A stretch of 29,330 nt of DNA from DATLYH01 sp035575035 (GTDB lineage: Bacteria; Planctomycetota; Planctomycetia; Gemmatales; Gemmataceae). The position numbers and the translations under genes are program-made. The notes below the pieces were generated by a model, which saw only the letters and a program-made list of their open reading frames with translations, was not told the origin of the DNA and did not search any database. Below, piece by piece: positions 12,526 to 20,475 of this stretch. Every line of letters starts with the position of its first letter. Position 1 is the first letter of the stretch. The stretch is taken from assembly GCA_035575035.1 (NCBI GenBank), contig DATLYH010000255.1, positions 1 through 29,330 on the forward strand, read 5' to 3'.

Positions 12526-13740
12526 ATGTGGTTTTCGATCAAGCGCCGCCTCGCCCGCGCCACCGGCGGCCGGCTGGAGTTCCTGCGAGGTCCCTGCATC
12601 CGGGACGTCCGGTGCGGCTACGAGAAGGCCGGGCTGACTGTGCTGGACGAGCCGGTCCCGTGGAATGCGGAGACGGTCGTGATCGAGGCTAGGGTCGAGT
12701 ATCCCGACGAGGCGCCGGGGTCCAAGGGAGACTTCACCTTGTGCATGCCCGGCCAGGGCCGCTGGACGGCAGCCGCGCTGGAGCCGCGGGAGCGTACCGG
12801 TCACTACCGCGTTGTGTTCCGGCTAGTGCCGCCGCCGCGGCCGGCCGTCGCCTGGATCTGCTGGCGTTCACGCCCACTTGACCGGATCGTGATCCCCTAC
12901 CTGACCGTCGAGGAGTTCGTCGCCGGCCTCCAACTGGAAGCGCCCACGATCTTCGCGCTGTTGGAAGGGCACAGCATCCCTTGCCGGGCGGTGGTTGCGG
13001 ACCAGGTTCCCGACCTCATGGCCTGCGCCCTGTTGAAGAGTCCCACCAGTTTGCTGCCGGTCGTCGATCTGAACCTGACCCTGGAAGTGGCCGAGCCGCG
13101 CGGCGGCCACTTCCAGGCCTTCCCGGTCCACCTCGCCGCCTCTCAGATCATTGCCCGCCAGGCGCTGGTGAGCGTCCGACCGGCATGGCGGCCAGGGCCG
13201 CTGGACGGGACCTGGGAGGTGCGCTGGACCGTGACCGGCCGAGTGCTGGGGCAAAGCGAACTGCGGGTGCTGTCCCCGGACGCTTTCCAGCGGTCAATTT
13301 ACATGACCGACGCCCGCCGGCGCGGCGGGACAAGAGACGCCGACCATCGACCGGCCGGTGGGGAGCAGACGGCCGGTTTCCTGCTCGCTAGCCGTGAAGC
13401 GGGACTAGCGGCCCGCTGTCGAGTTGAGGTTCGGGTGTATTTCAAGGACCACTGCCGGCCGCCGGAGACCGTCCAGACGGAGGTGCTTGTAACCGACGTT
13501 CCCTTCTTCGCTCCGTCCGCTGTTCCGGTGGAGGACTTGCAGCAGATCAGTGCCATCGAACTGTTCCACCACGGGGAATTCCTGGGGGCCGTCTCCAACT
13601 GCCCCATGCCCACAGCCAGTTTCACCAGCGAGGGAGGCTTCTCCGCTCCCGAGCCGTTCCCCTGGACCGCATTCGCCGAAGTGGAGCTGGAAGAGCGCCT
13701 CCGCCGGCTGATGGAGGTCTCGCCCGGTGAGGCGGCGTGA
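12526..13740 (+). CDS. Uncharacterised 404-residue protein
   Basis: No family recognised. The protein has no signal peptide or transmembrane helix. It contains repeated beta-strand-like segments with charged turns (WNAETVVIEARVEYPDEAPG, LDRIVIPYLTVEEFVAGLQL, LPVVDLNLTLEVAEPRGGHF, WEVRWTVTGRVLGQSELRVL). Three stretches of that kind (~50-120, ~185-250, ~290-345) suggest two or three beta-sandwich modules. The final ~45 residues carry a helix with alternating Glu and Arg (AEVELEERLRRLMEV). The start is chosen at 12526 for spacing to GGGGAAG; 12520 (ATG) and 12511 (GTG) are in-frame alternatives. It follows the 12136 gene by 39 bases. Confidence 0.7.
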   Translation: MWFSIKRRLARATGGRLEFLRGPCIRDVRCGYEKAGLTVLDEPVPWNAETVVIEARVEYPDEAPGSKGDFTLCMPGQGRWTAAALEPRERTGHYRVVFRLVPPPRPAVAWICWRSRPLDRIVIPYLTVEEFVAGLQLEAPTIFALLEGHSIPCRAVVADQVPDLMACALLKSPTSLLPVVDLNLTLEVAEPRGGHFQAFPVHLAASQIIARQALVSVRPAWRPGPLDGTWEVRWTVTGRVLGQSELRVLSPDAFQRSIYMTDARRRGGTRDADHRPAGGEQTAGFLLASREAGLAARCRVEVRVYFKDHCRPPETVQTEVLVTDVPFFAPSAVPVEDLQQISAIELFHHGEFLGAVSNCPMPTASFTSEGGFSAPEPFPWTAFAEVELEERLRRLMEVSPGEAA

Positions 13741-13745
13741 TCCTT

Positions 13746-13760
13746 CCCGCAGGATGCGGG
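13746..13760. terminator. Short hairpin in a 21-base convergent gap
   Basis: CCCGCA and TGCGGG pair over 6 bases with a 3-base loop in the gap between convergent stops at 13740 and 13762. Short stem and no clear T-run; bidirectional termination is only inferred. Confidence 0.35.
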
Positions 13761-13761
13761 T

Positions 13762-14526
13762 TCACTTTTGCCGGCGGGAGACGGCGCCCAGGAGAACCTT
13801 CTTCCCTCCCATGGTGGCGGTGCCGCTCAGCTCGATCCGCTCGATCTCGTTAATGCCGCGGGCCAGGAAGGTGAGGTCAATCGCCTTGACATCGCCGGGC
13901 TGCCAGGTCGCCCAGTAACGGTCGATGTTACCCACCCGGCCGATGGGGAAGAGAATGGTCAGTGAGATGCGGACATCCTCCAGCGGGGCAGGCCCCTTGT
14001 AGGTATACAGCAGGCTGTTCGGGCCGACGGTCAAGTCAAAAGCCTCGATCGTGGGGGGCGGCGGCTCTTTCTCCGGCTCCAGGGGCGTCCACTGCCGCAG
14101 CGCCGACAGCCACTTGCCGTCCCGGTTCACCCAGGCCGAGGAGACGTTATACCGGCCAGGGGAAAGGTTTTGCCCGCGAAAGGAGCCGACCACAGTGGCC
14201 CGGTAGGTCAGCAGGGCGGCATCTTTGCTCAGCGACAGCAGCTCGAGGTTGTCAACGTCGTACTTGAAGATACGGAGATTGGCCAGGCTTTCCAGCGCCT
14301 GCGCCCGAGCGACATGCGGCCCGGCAGGACTGCCGATCTCCTGGTAGTCCTCGGCCAGCAGGTTCTTGAGAGCGTCGGCGTCCTGCCTGACCCACGCATC
14401 CCAGACCTGCTTCTCCAGGGCAGCTAGTTCGCCGCGCAGCTTCGCTCGTTCCTTGTCGGGTTGGGCGGCTGCAGCGGTTGAGAACAACAGACCGGCCAGC
14501 ACCAGGGGCGGCAACCAGACTCTCAT
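13762..14526 (-). CDS. Secreted NTF2-like (DUF4440/SnoaL-like) protein
   Basis: A 254-residue protein with an N-terminal signal peptide (MRVWLPPLVLAGLLFSTAAA, cleavage near AAA-QP). A helical NTF2-fold start follows (LEKQVWDAWVRQDADALKNL, LAEDYQEIGSPAG) with the ALLTYRATVVGSF and SSAWVNRDGKWLSALRQWTP strands of DUF4440/SnoaL-like proteins, to about residue 150. The C-terminal ~95 residues (TIEAFDLTVGPNSLLYTYKG) are beta-rich and unrecognised. GGAG sits 7 bases before the ATG at 14526. Such proteins are frequent in planctomycete envelopes; the ligand is unknown. It is convergent with the 12526 gene. Confidence 0.75.
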   Translation of the reverse strand: MRVWLPPLVLAGLLFSTAAAAQPDKERAKLRGELAALEKQVWDAWVRQDADALKNLLAEDYQEIGSPAGPHVARAQALESLANLRIFKYDVDNLELLSLSKDAALLTYRATVVGSFRGQNLSPGRYNVSSAWVNRDGKWLSALRQWTPLEPEKEPPPPTIEAFDLTVGPNSLLYTYKGPAPLEDVRISLTILFPIGRVGNIDRYWATWQPGDVKAIDLTFLARGINEIERIELSGTATMGGKKVLLGAVSRRQK

Positions 14527-14775
14527 GAGAAATCTCCGGAAGGAAAGGACCGTCCCGCCCACCGATGCAGGAGGCGGCGTTTGCTGTCTACATGGTCATC
14601 TTCTTTCCTCCCTTGCAAACCCCAGCGGGGCAAGAGGGTGCCGCCTGCCCGGGCCGAAACCTCCCGGCCGGCCGGTGGGGTGCTAACGGATTTGCGGCCT
14701 GAGCCCATCCGCCGCCTCGCAGGGCCGGCGCTTGCGGCCCCCGTCTTGCCCCGATTGGGCCTGTCCGGCCGCCGG

Positions 14776-15894
14776 TTAGAAATCGCTTGGTACGACGTTG
14801 CCGTCGCCCTTCTGGCAGAGGTTGGAGAACACCACCTGACTGATGCTGAAGCGCACCTGCCGCACACTGCCGTCGGCCATGGCGACGTTCATGCCTGATT
14901 CATGAGCGCTGCCAAAACGGCTGCCGAGCCGCGGCGAGGGGAGGCGGGTGTCCGGGTCGCGCCAGTAGTCACAGCAGGGGTTGTTCTCGCTTGCACTCAC
15001 GATTGCATTGGTGAACGGATTGCGAATCGTATCCTGCAACGGAACCTGGTCACCGATCCGCATATGGTCCTGGTCCAAAGCGCTGGAGAAGTTGTGGTCG
15101 TCCATCCAGGCGCCGGAGATGTACTGATCCGGCCGCAGCCACTTCTCACCTAGGAGAATGGTCTGGGACGTTCCATCGGTGATGTTGAGCATCCGGACGG
15201 GCGTGTCAGGCATTCCCCGCGCGATCGGCGGTTCGGAAGGAACGATGATGCCCCAGAAAGTCGAAGGGGTGTTCCGAATGACGTTGCGATCGCGACTGAC
15301 CGGTCCGAAATAGGGGGCGGCATAATCGAGCGGTGTGCCGCCCAAGGCACTGCCGGTGGTGAAGCGGAACGAGGTCCCGCGACGCGTCGGGCAAACGAAG
15401 ATGGGCAGGTTGGTGTTGCGAATGTGACCCCCCGGTTGATTCTGGGCCGCCTGCTGCTCAATGTAGGGCAGGATCTGGAACGGCCAACCGGCCGCCTGCC
15501 GCGGCGGCGTCGGCCATGGCGTTCCCGTCGGCTGATTATTGACGACCGGACCGTTGCTGAAGGAATTGACCTGGACGCCACCATCATTGTAGGCGATGAT
15601 GCAACCGTTCTGCCCCCAATCGCTGGCCGGAATGCTCGGGGGTCGGGCCACCGGCAGCGCGTTGCACCACTCGTACCAGCCGGCGCTGGGGAATCGGCCC
15701 ACGTTGTCGTGGAAGTTGTGCATGGCCAGGGCCAGCTGCTTGAGGTTGTTGGCGCACTTGGAACGGTTGGCGGTCTCGCGCACCTTCTGAATGGCCGGCA
15801 GCAGCAAGGCCATCAGCACGGCGATGATGGCGATGACCACCAACAACTCAATCAGGGTGAAACCCCGATGCCTTGAAATGAATCGCGTCGTCAT
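14776..15894 (-). CDS. DUF1559 prepilin-type protein (H-X9-DG)
   Basis: A 372-residue protein with a type IV prepilin N-terminus: after basic residues, GFTLIELLVVIAIIAVLMAL with Glu at mature position 5 and prepilin peptidase cleavage at the Gly. The LLPAIQKVRETANRSKCANN and LKQLALAMHNFHDNVGRFPS segments that follow are DUF1559 hallmarks. The C-terminus has the H-X9-DG motif (His331...Asp-Gly in MADGSV). GGAGGG lies 7 bases before the ATG at 15894; the longer frame to 16104 overlaps the upstream lipoprotein gene. DUF1559 proteins are massively expanded in planctomycetes and may be pseudopilin-like surface components. Confidence 0.95.
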   Translation of the reverse strand: MTTRFISRHRGFTLIELLVVIAIIAVLMALLLPAIQKVRETANRSKCANNLKQLALAMHNFHDNVGRFPSAGWYEWCNALPVARPPSIPASDWGQNGCIIAYNDGGVQVNSFSNGPVVNNQPTGTPWPTPPRQAAGWPFQILPYIEQQAAQNQPGGHIRNTNLPIFVCPTRRGTSFRFTTGSALGGTPLDYAAPYFGPVSRDRNVIRNTPSTFWGIIVPSEPPIARGMPDTPVRMLNITDGTSQTILLGEKWLRPDQYISGAWMDDHNFSSALDQDHMRIGDQVPLQDTIRNPFTNAIVSASENNPCCDYWRDPDTRLPSPRLGSRFGSAHESGMNVAMADGSVRQVRFSISQVVFSNLCQKGDGNVVPSDF

Positions 15895-15973
15895 GGAAGG
15901 ACCCTCCACGGTAAGAACATAAAACCGGGATGAAGAACTACCACTCCGCTGCCACGGCTTCCGCCGGACTCGG

Positions 15974-16432
15974 CTATTTCTTGTACTGTTGGAATGTCTC
16001 CTCGTCGTACTCTTCCACGTAGCCGATCGAGAGGGCGACAAACCGCTTGCCGCCCTGCCCCTCCGCTTCCCAGGCGACGGCCCGGGTTGGTCCGCCCGGG
16101 TCAAGCTTGAGGTTGTACCGGATCACGTATTTCTGATTGTCCCGGGGGGAGACGAAGATGCTGTCCAGATCGTTTCCGATGAGGTAATCGTCCCGCTCCT
16201 TGGGGGATAGTTTCTGGCCGAATTCGCGAAGGGCCTGCTCGTTGGGCGGTCCTTTCTTGTTCTTTTCCACGTAGACCTGGTACAACCGAAGTAACTTCGT
16301 CAGCCGCTCCTTGGCCTCGGGCTCCGGCTGAGCACCGCCGCCGCACCCCAGGTTGCCGCAGCACAGCAAGGCCGCCCCCCAGCAGGCCAGCAGGAAAGAG
16401 CGGCAGCCAGGCGCACGTAGAACGGGCGTCAT
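15974..16432 (-). CDS. Hypothetical exported (lipo)protein
   Basis: A 152-residue protein. The N-terminus has a hydrophobic segment rich in Cys (SFLLACWGAALLCCGNLGCG, residues 12-31), so it is a signal peptide with a possible but imperfect lipobox at Cys30. The mature part is helical and then beta-rich (TKLLRLYQVYVEKNKKGPPN, YVIRYNLKLDPGG), resembling small planctomycete lipoproteins that often precede DUF1559 genes. The DUF1559 gene starts 79 bases downstream on the same strand. The start at 16432 has only a weak GGGGA site; a GTG at 16534 is possible but would place 34 non-hydrophobic residues before the signal segment. Confidence 0.7.
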   Translation of the reverse strand: MTPVLRAPGCRSFLLACWGAALLCCGNLGCGGGAQPEPEAKERLTKLLRLYQVYVEKNKKGPPNEQALREFGQKLSPKERDDYLIGNDLDSIFVSPRDNQKYVIRYNLKLDPGGPTRAVAWEAEGQGGKRFVALSIGYVEEYDEETFQQYKK

Positions 16433-16777
16433 GCGGCTAGGTCCCCGCTGAACAATTCGAATGACCAGGCTCGATTGGTTTTGCTGCGAGCCGAACTTGC
16501 CCGGACGGATGCTCTCCGGGCTTTCGGCTTCCACTCCAGCGTTTTAGGCTACCCTCCGGGCAAGCAAGGTGCAACATTTTTCACCGCTTGCGGCGACAAA
16601 AATTGTCCCTGACGATCCGGGATTAGTCGCCGACCGATCGGGGGCGTAAAAAGACTTGTGCGAGGCGCTCGCCGTCGGCAAGATAGGCCGGCGAACCGAT
16701 CGCGGCCCACCGTCGGTGCCGCGCTGGTCAACGGATGGCTCCTCGAATGTTTCCCCACCCCGGACGGGCCGTCACTC
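16433..16777. other. Divergent intergenic interval
   Basis: 345 bases between the divergent lipoprotein and dipeptidase genes. No -24/-12 site, repeat or gene was recognised. A short CCGCTTGCGG palindrome at 16583-16592 matches the core of the hairpin at 6452-6489. Confidence 0.5.
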
Positions 16778-17860
16778 ATGATCATCTTTGATGCCCACCT
16801 GGACTTGGCCTGGAACGCCATCGACTGGAACCGTGATCTGCTGCGGCCGGTGGACGAGATCCGTCGCCGGGAGCGAAGCGAGGGCTTGACCGGCAAGGGG
16901 CGGGGCTGCAACACCGTCTCCTTCCCGGAGCTGCGGCGCGGCAAGGTGGCCATCTTCATCGCCACACTCTTGGCCCGGCTGCTGCGGCCCAACTTGATGC
17001 CGGCCATCCAGCGCTATGCGTCGATGGACGCCGCCTATGCCGCCGCCTGCGGCCAACTCGCTTACTATCGAGCACTGGAGCAAAAGGGCGTCCTGCGCTG
17101 GATCAAGGATGGGCCGACGCTGGAGGCTCACGTCGCCGCCTGGCAGCACAACGAGGACGGCCACGAGCCGCTCGGCTTCATCCTGAGCATGGAAGGGGCC
17201 GACCCGGTCCTGTCGCCCGAGCAGGTCGAGGAGTGGTGGCAGGCGGGGCTGCGGATCATTGGGCCGGCGCACTACGGTGTCAGCCCCTACGCCCACGGCA
17301 CCGGCACCGAGGGCGGCCTGTTCCCGCCGGGCAAGCTGCTGCTCAAGGAGATGGAGCGCGTCGGCATGATCCTCGACGTGACCCATCTGTCCGACCAGTG
17401 CTTCGACGAGGCGCTGGACATTTACCAGGGGCCGGTCCTGGCCAGCCATCACAACTGCCGGGCGCTGGTGCCCCATCAGCGGCAGCTGACCGATGACCAG
17501 ATCAAACGGCTGATCGCTCGGGGCGCCGTCATCGGCGCCGCCCTGGATGCCTGGATGCTCCACCCCAACTGGGAGCGCGGCAAGACCAAGCCGGAGGAGG
17601 CCGGCGTGAATCTGGCACGAGTGGTGGACCACATTGACCACGTTTGTCAGCTCGCCGGCAACGCCCGACACGCGGCCATCGGCACCGACCTGGACGGCGG
17701 CTTCGGCCGGGAGCAGTCGCCGTATGATCTGGATACCATCGCCGATCTCCAGCGGCTGCCGGAGCTGCTGCGGCAGCGCGGCTATGACGAGCCGGCGATC
17801 GAGGGGATCATGTATGGCAACTGGGTGCGCTTCTTCAGGGAAGCGTGGACGAGGCGCTGA
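16778..17860 (+). CDS. Membrane dipeptidase (peptidase M19, renal dipeptidase family)
   Basis: A 360-residue zinc-dependent dipeptidase. Visible metal ligands fit M19: His7 and Asp9 (FDAHLDL), Glu139 (SMEGADP), His203 (DVTHLSD), His224 (ASHHNCR). The GTDLDGG motif (~302-308) supplies the final Asp. Length is normal for the family. The ATG at 16778 begins exactly with the conserved I-F-D-A-H-x-D opening, which decides the start even though no clear ribosome site is present. Typical substrates are dipeptides, including D-amino-acid-containing ones; no signal peptide is visible, so it is probably cytosolic here. It is followed by a repeat hairpin and then the ECF sigma gene. Confidence 0.93.
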   Translation: MIIFDAHLDLAWNAIDWNRDLLRPVDEIRRRERSEGLTGKGRGCNTVSFPELRRGKVAIFIATLLARLLRPNLMPAIQRYASMDAAYAAACGQLAYYRALEQKGVLRWIKDGPTLEAHVAAWQHNEDGHEPLGFILSMEGADPVLSPEQVEEWWQAGLRIIGPAHYGVSPYAHGTGTEGGLFPPGKLLLKEMERVGMILDVTHLSDQCFDEALDIYQGPVLASHHNCRALVPHQRQLTDDQIKRLIARGAVIGAALDAWMLHPNWERGKTKPEEAGVNLARVVDHIDHVCQLAGNARHAAIGTDLDGGFGREQSPYDLDTIADLQRLPELLRQRGYDEPAIEGIMYGNWVRFFREAWTRR

Positions 17861-17862
17861 GC

Positions 17863-17970
17863 GATTGCAGATTTAAGATTGCAGATTGCAGATTTGTCTG
17901 AGAAATCCGCAATCTTAAATCTGCAATCTTAAATCTGCAATCTGCAATCTTAAATCGGCAATCTGCAATC
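17863..17970. repeat. GATTGCAGATTTAA inverted and direct repeats
   Basis: Arms 17863-17882 and 17909-17928 are perfect 20-base reverse complements; the loop contains a further GATTTGTCTGAGAAATC stem. AATCTGCAATCTTAA then recurs directly through 17970. It is conspicuously AT-rich in a GC-rich setting. It ends only 16 bases before the ATG at 17987, filling the whole gap between two genes. Confidence 0.9.
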
Positions 17971-17986
17971 CCGCTAGGTGGCTGTC

Positions 17987-18622
17987 ATGCAGCCCGACTC
18001 CCCGGAAACCCTGGCGCTGCTCAACCAGGCCCGGCAGGGCGACGCTGCGGCCGAGGAGCGCCTGCTGGCGCAGCAGCGCGAGCCGCTGCGGCGGATGATC
18101 GATCTGCGGCTTGACCCGGCCCTGGCCCGGCGCGTTGACGCCAGCGACATTGTCAACGAGGTACTACTAGAGGCCCATCAGCGCTTGGCCGACTACCTGC
18201 GCAACCCGGTGATGCCGTTCCGTCTCTGGCTGCGGCAGATCGCCCGCGACCATCTCATCGACGCCCACCGTCGCCACCGGCTGGCCCAGCGGCGCAGCCT
18301 CGACCGCGAGCAGCCGATGGTGCCGGCCCGGTTCGAAGGCCACTCGTCGCTGGAGCTGGCGGCCCAGTTCCTCGGCCGCGAGGCGACGCCTGCCACCGCG
18401 GCCCTGCGCCGCGAGCTGCAACGCCAGCTGGAAGCGGCCCTGGCGGCCCTGGACGAGGACGACCGCGAGATCGTCCTGATGCGCCACTACGAGCACCTCT
18501 CCAACCAGGAGGTGGCGGCGGTCCTGGGCCTGACAGAGGCGGCCGCGTCGATGCGCCACCTGCGTGCCTTGCGGCGGCTGCGGGCCCTGCTCGCCCCGGA
18601 CGCCGGCGAGCCGCCGCTGTGA
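17987..18622 (+). CDS. ECF-family RNA polymerase sigma factor
   Basis: A 211-residue sigma factor of the planctomycete ECF type. Region 2 is seen at ~45-105: VDASDIVNEVLLEAHQRLAD, then LRQIARDHLIDAHRRHRLAQ. Region 4 is at ~150-205: LDEDDREIVLMRHYEHLSNQ, then EVAAVLGLTEAAASMRHLRA. The extended linker and the SLELA motif between them fit the ECF groups common in Gemmata. AGGTGG sits 5 bases before the ATG at 17987; an in-frame GTG at 17978 is weaker. Its stop overlaps the next gene's start by 4 bases, implying translational coupling with the ADP-ribosylglycohydrolase. No anti-sigma factor is adjacent. Confidence 0.93.
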   Translation: MQPDSPETLALLNQARQGDAAAEERLLAQQREPLRRMIDLRLDPALARRVDASDIVNEVLLEAHQRLADYLRNPVMPFRLWLRQIARDHLIDAHRRHRLAQRRSLDREQPMVPARFEGHSSLELAAQFLGREATPATAALRRELQRQLEAALAALDEDDREIVLMRHYEHLSNQEVAAVLGLTEAAASMRHLRALRRLRALLAPDAGEPPL

Positions 18623-19779
18623 ACAAGCCGAAACGAGACCCATTCATGCCCGCGCAGCGTGACCAGATCCGCGGCTCTTTTCTGGGACTGGCCTGGGGCG
18701 ATGCCTTCGGCAGCCCCGTGGAGGGCTGGCAGCCCGAGACCATCCGCGCCGTCTTCGGCGATTACCTGCAACTTCCTGACGAGTACCCACTCGGCCGGAT
18801 TACCCCGCTGGGCAAGAAGGTCCTCCAGCGGCTGCGGCCGCTGGGGCTGCACTCCGACGACACCCAGCAGGCGATGGCCCTGATCAATGTCTGCCTCTCG
18901 GGTTGGTCGCCGGAGGCGTGGGCCGAGTGGCTGGTCGCGGGGAGGAAGAAGATGGCCTGGCGCGGCTACGGGAGGAACTTCGCCGCGGCGGTCGGCAAGA
19001 TGGCCAAGGGGAAGCCGCCGCGGCAGACGGGGACACCGACCGCCGGCGTCGGCGCTGCCATGCGCAGCGCACCGCTGGGCGCGCTCTACCGCGATGATCC
19101 GGAGCGTCTCGCTCAGGTCGCCATGGAATCGAGCCTGTGTACCCACGGCGACATCCGCGCCGCCGCCCTGGCCTTCGCCATTGCCCACGCAGCTTCCGCC
19201 CTGATCGCGGGCCAAACGCCTGACCAGGTCCGGGCTGGCCTGCCCGCGGTCGTGGCGGCGCGGGAGCGGGAGTGGGTCCACGGCCACGAGGACTGGACGT
19301 TCGACCGCTCGGCCGGCCTGGCGGTCTCGCGCTGTCTGGAGGAGTTCTTCGCAGAGGACCTGCATGACCCGGAGCGGATCCGGGCCAGGATTTCGGAGTT
19401 GGCCCGGCCGCACCTGGCCCGGGGATTCACGCGGGCGCACCCGAACCAGGGCTTTGTGTTGCTGGGCGGGCTACATGGCCTGGTGATGGCGCTGATTCCA
19501 GAAGAGGACCCCGGCAAGATCCTGGCGGAGATCGTGGCCCAGGGATTTGATACCGACACGGTGGCGGCCATTTGCGGCGGGCTGCTCGGGGCGCGGTACG
19601 GCACCGGCTGGATCCCGCTGCACCGCCTCCGGGACCGCGCCCGTCTGGAGGATTACGCCGACGCCCTGGTCGAGCGCCAGGGCCCTCCCGAAGATCGCGC
19701 CACTTTCCTGGAACGCGAGGCCGACTGGACGAAGCAAGAGGCAGCCTACCAGAAGACGCTGGCAGCGACGGCGCCGTGA
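18619..19779 (+). CDS. ADP-ribosylglycohydrolase family protein
   Basis: A 386-residue DraG/ARH family enzyme (PF03747). The opening IRGSFLGLAWGDAFGSPVEG, the Mg-binding S-D-D-T (79-82, LHSDDTQQAM) and the C-terminal DTDT at ~311-314 (GFDTDTVAAICGGLLGARYG) are intact. The family usually has Gly where Phe stands before the first Asp of the C-terminal motif. Members remove ADP-ribose from arginine or related sites, or act on ADP-ribosylated small molecules. The GTG at 18619 overlaps the sigma factor stop (GTGA); an ATG at 18646 starting MPAQRDQIRG is a fair alternative and better resembles the family's usual start. Cytosolic. The neighbour relation to the sigma factor is unusual. Confidence 0.92.
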   Translation: MNKPKRDPFMPAQRDQIRGSFLGLAWGDAFGSPVEGWQPETIRAVFGDYLQLPDEYPLGRITPLGKKVLQRLRPLGLHSDDTQQAMALINVCLSGWSPEAWAEWLVAGRKKMAWRGYGRNFAAAVGKMAKGKPPRQTGTPTAGVGAAMRSAPLGALYRDDPERLAQVAMESSLCTHGDIRAAALAFAIAHAASALIAGQTPDQVRAGLPAVVAAREREWVHGHEDWTFDRSAGLAVSRCLEEFFAEDLHDPERIRARISELARPHLARGFTRAHPNQGFVLLGGLHGLVMALIPEEDPGKILAEIVAQGFDTDTVAAICGGLLGARYGTGWIPLHRLRDRARLEDYADALVERQGPPEDRATFLEREADWTKQEAAYQKTLAATAP

Positions 19780-19958
19780 ATCGGGCTGAGGCGGCAAACC
19801 TCTTTCTGGTTGGTAGTTTTTCCGTTCTCAAGCCGCGGCGCGCGGGTGTCCGAAAGCCTCCCCTTGCGCAGATCTAGCTGCTCCAGCACCACGAGCACCG
19901 TCGTCGGTGAGTGCCATCCATGTGCCGGCTGCGTCCTTGCCCACCTGGGCGGCTTTAG

Positions 19959-20168
19959 CCTCTGGTATTCTGGGAGCGGGTCTACATCTTGTTCCCCAGC
20001 AAGCAGTATCCACGCGACCTGGGGCGGCCTGCCGTCAGTCGGTTTCTAGAGCACGGGGTGCGAACCGAGAAAGAGCCATTTCGGGTCAAGGACATCGAAC
20101 TGTCGCGCGGGCAGACCATCGTTCGGGGCGGCAAAGGAAACAAGGACCTGACACGACCGACGCCATAA
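19959..20168 (+). pseudogene. Tyrosine recombinase (integron-integrase-like) remnant
   Basis: One open frame (stops at 19956 and 20166) encodes two pieces of an IntI-type phage integrase joined by a large internal deletion. The first, YILFPSKQYPRDLGRPAVSR-FLEH, matches the N-terminal core-binding domain pattern FILFHGKRHPRDMG..EVEAFL. The second, RVKDIELSRGQTIVRGGKGN-KD, matches the start of the catalytic domain (RVKDIDF.R..I.VR.GKGGKDR). The catalytic Arg/His/Tyr region and about 130 residues between the pieces are missing, and there is no start codon. It is therefore non-functional. It marks the left edge of a region of altered composition. Confidence 0.65.
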
Positions 20169-20475
20169 ACCCCGCCGTCGCCGCCGCGCTGGCTGCCCTG
20201 TCGGCCAAGGTGTCTGAGGTGGCCTGGTATGCCGAGGTTGTACGTGACGTGGCCGGGCGGAGAAGTCAGATGAAGGCACACGGTGACGCAGCGTTGCGCC
20301 ACTCATCCCAAGGAAGCCCTTCCTCTGACCGCTGATGGGAAACGGCCCTAGGCCGCCCACCCACTCCCGGTTGCGTTCTTCCGCGATTTCACTATAATAG
20401 CGCAACCCGAGGAGAACTTTTGCCCACCTGTGGTGTTCAAATAGCCAAGGTATCTTGCCGCTGGCAGTAGGACTC
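20169..20475. other. Interval without a recognised gene
   Basis: The 307 bases after the recombinase remnant encode no recognised product. An open segment (VAAALAALSAKVSEVAWYAE, about 20175-20234) might be another gene fragment. A sigma-70-like pair lies near the end, at 20371-20398. Confidence 0.4.
20371..20398 (+). promoter_or_regulatory. Sigma-70-like promoter
   Basis: A perfect TATAAT at 20393-20398 is preceded 16 bases upstream by TTGCGT (20371-20376), a weak -35. It would place the start of transcription near 20405, some 70 bases before the ATG at 20476. Confidence 0.4.

Noticed and set aside
19907..20335. 142-codon frame through the recombinase remnant
   Set aside because: A different frame in the same DNA encodes recognisable tyrosine-recombinase motifs; this one is Arg/Ala-rich noise.
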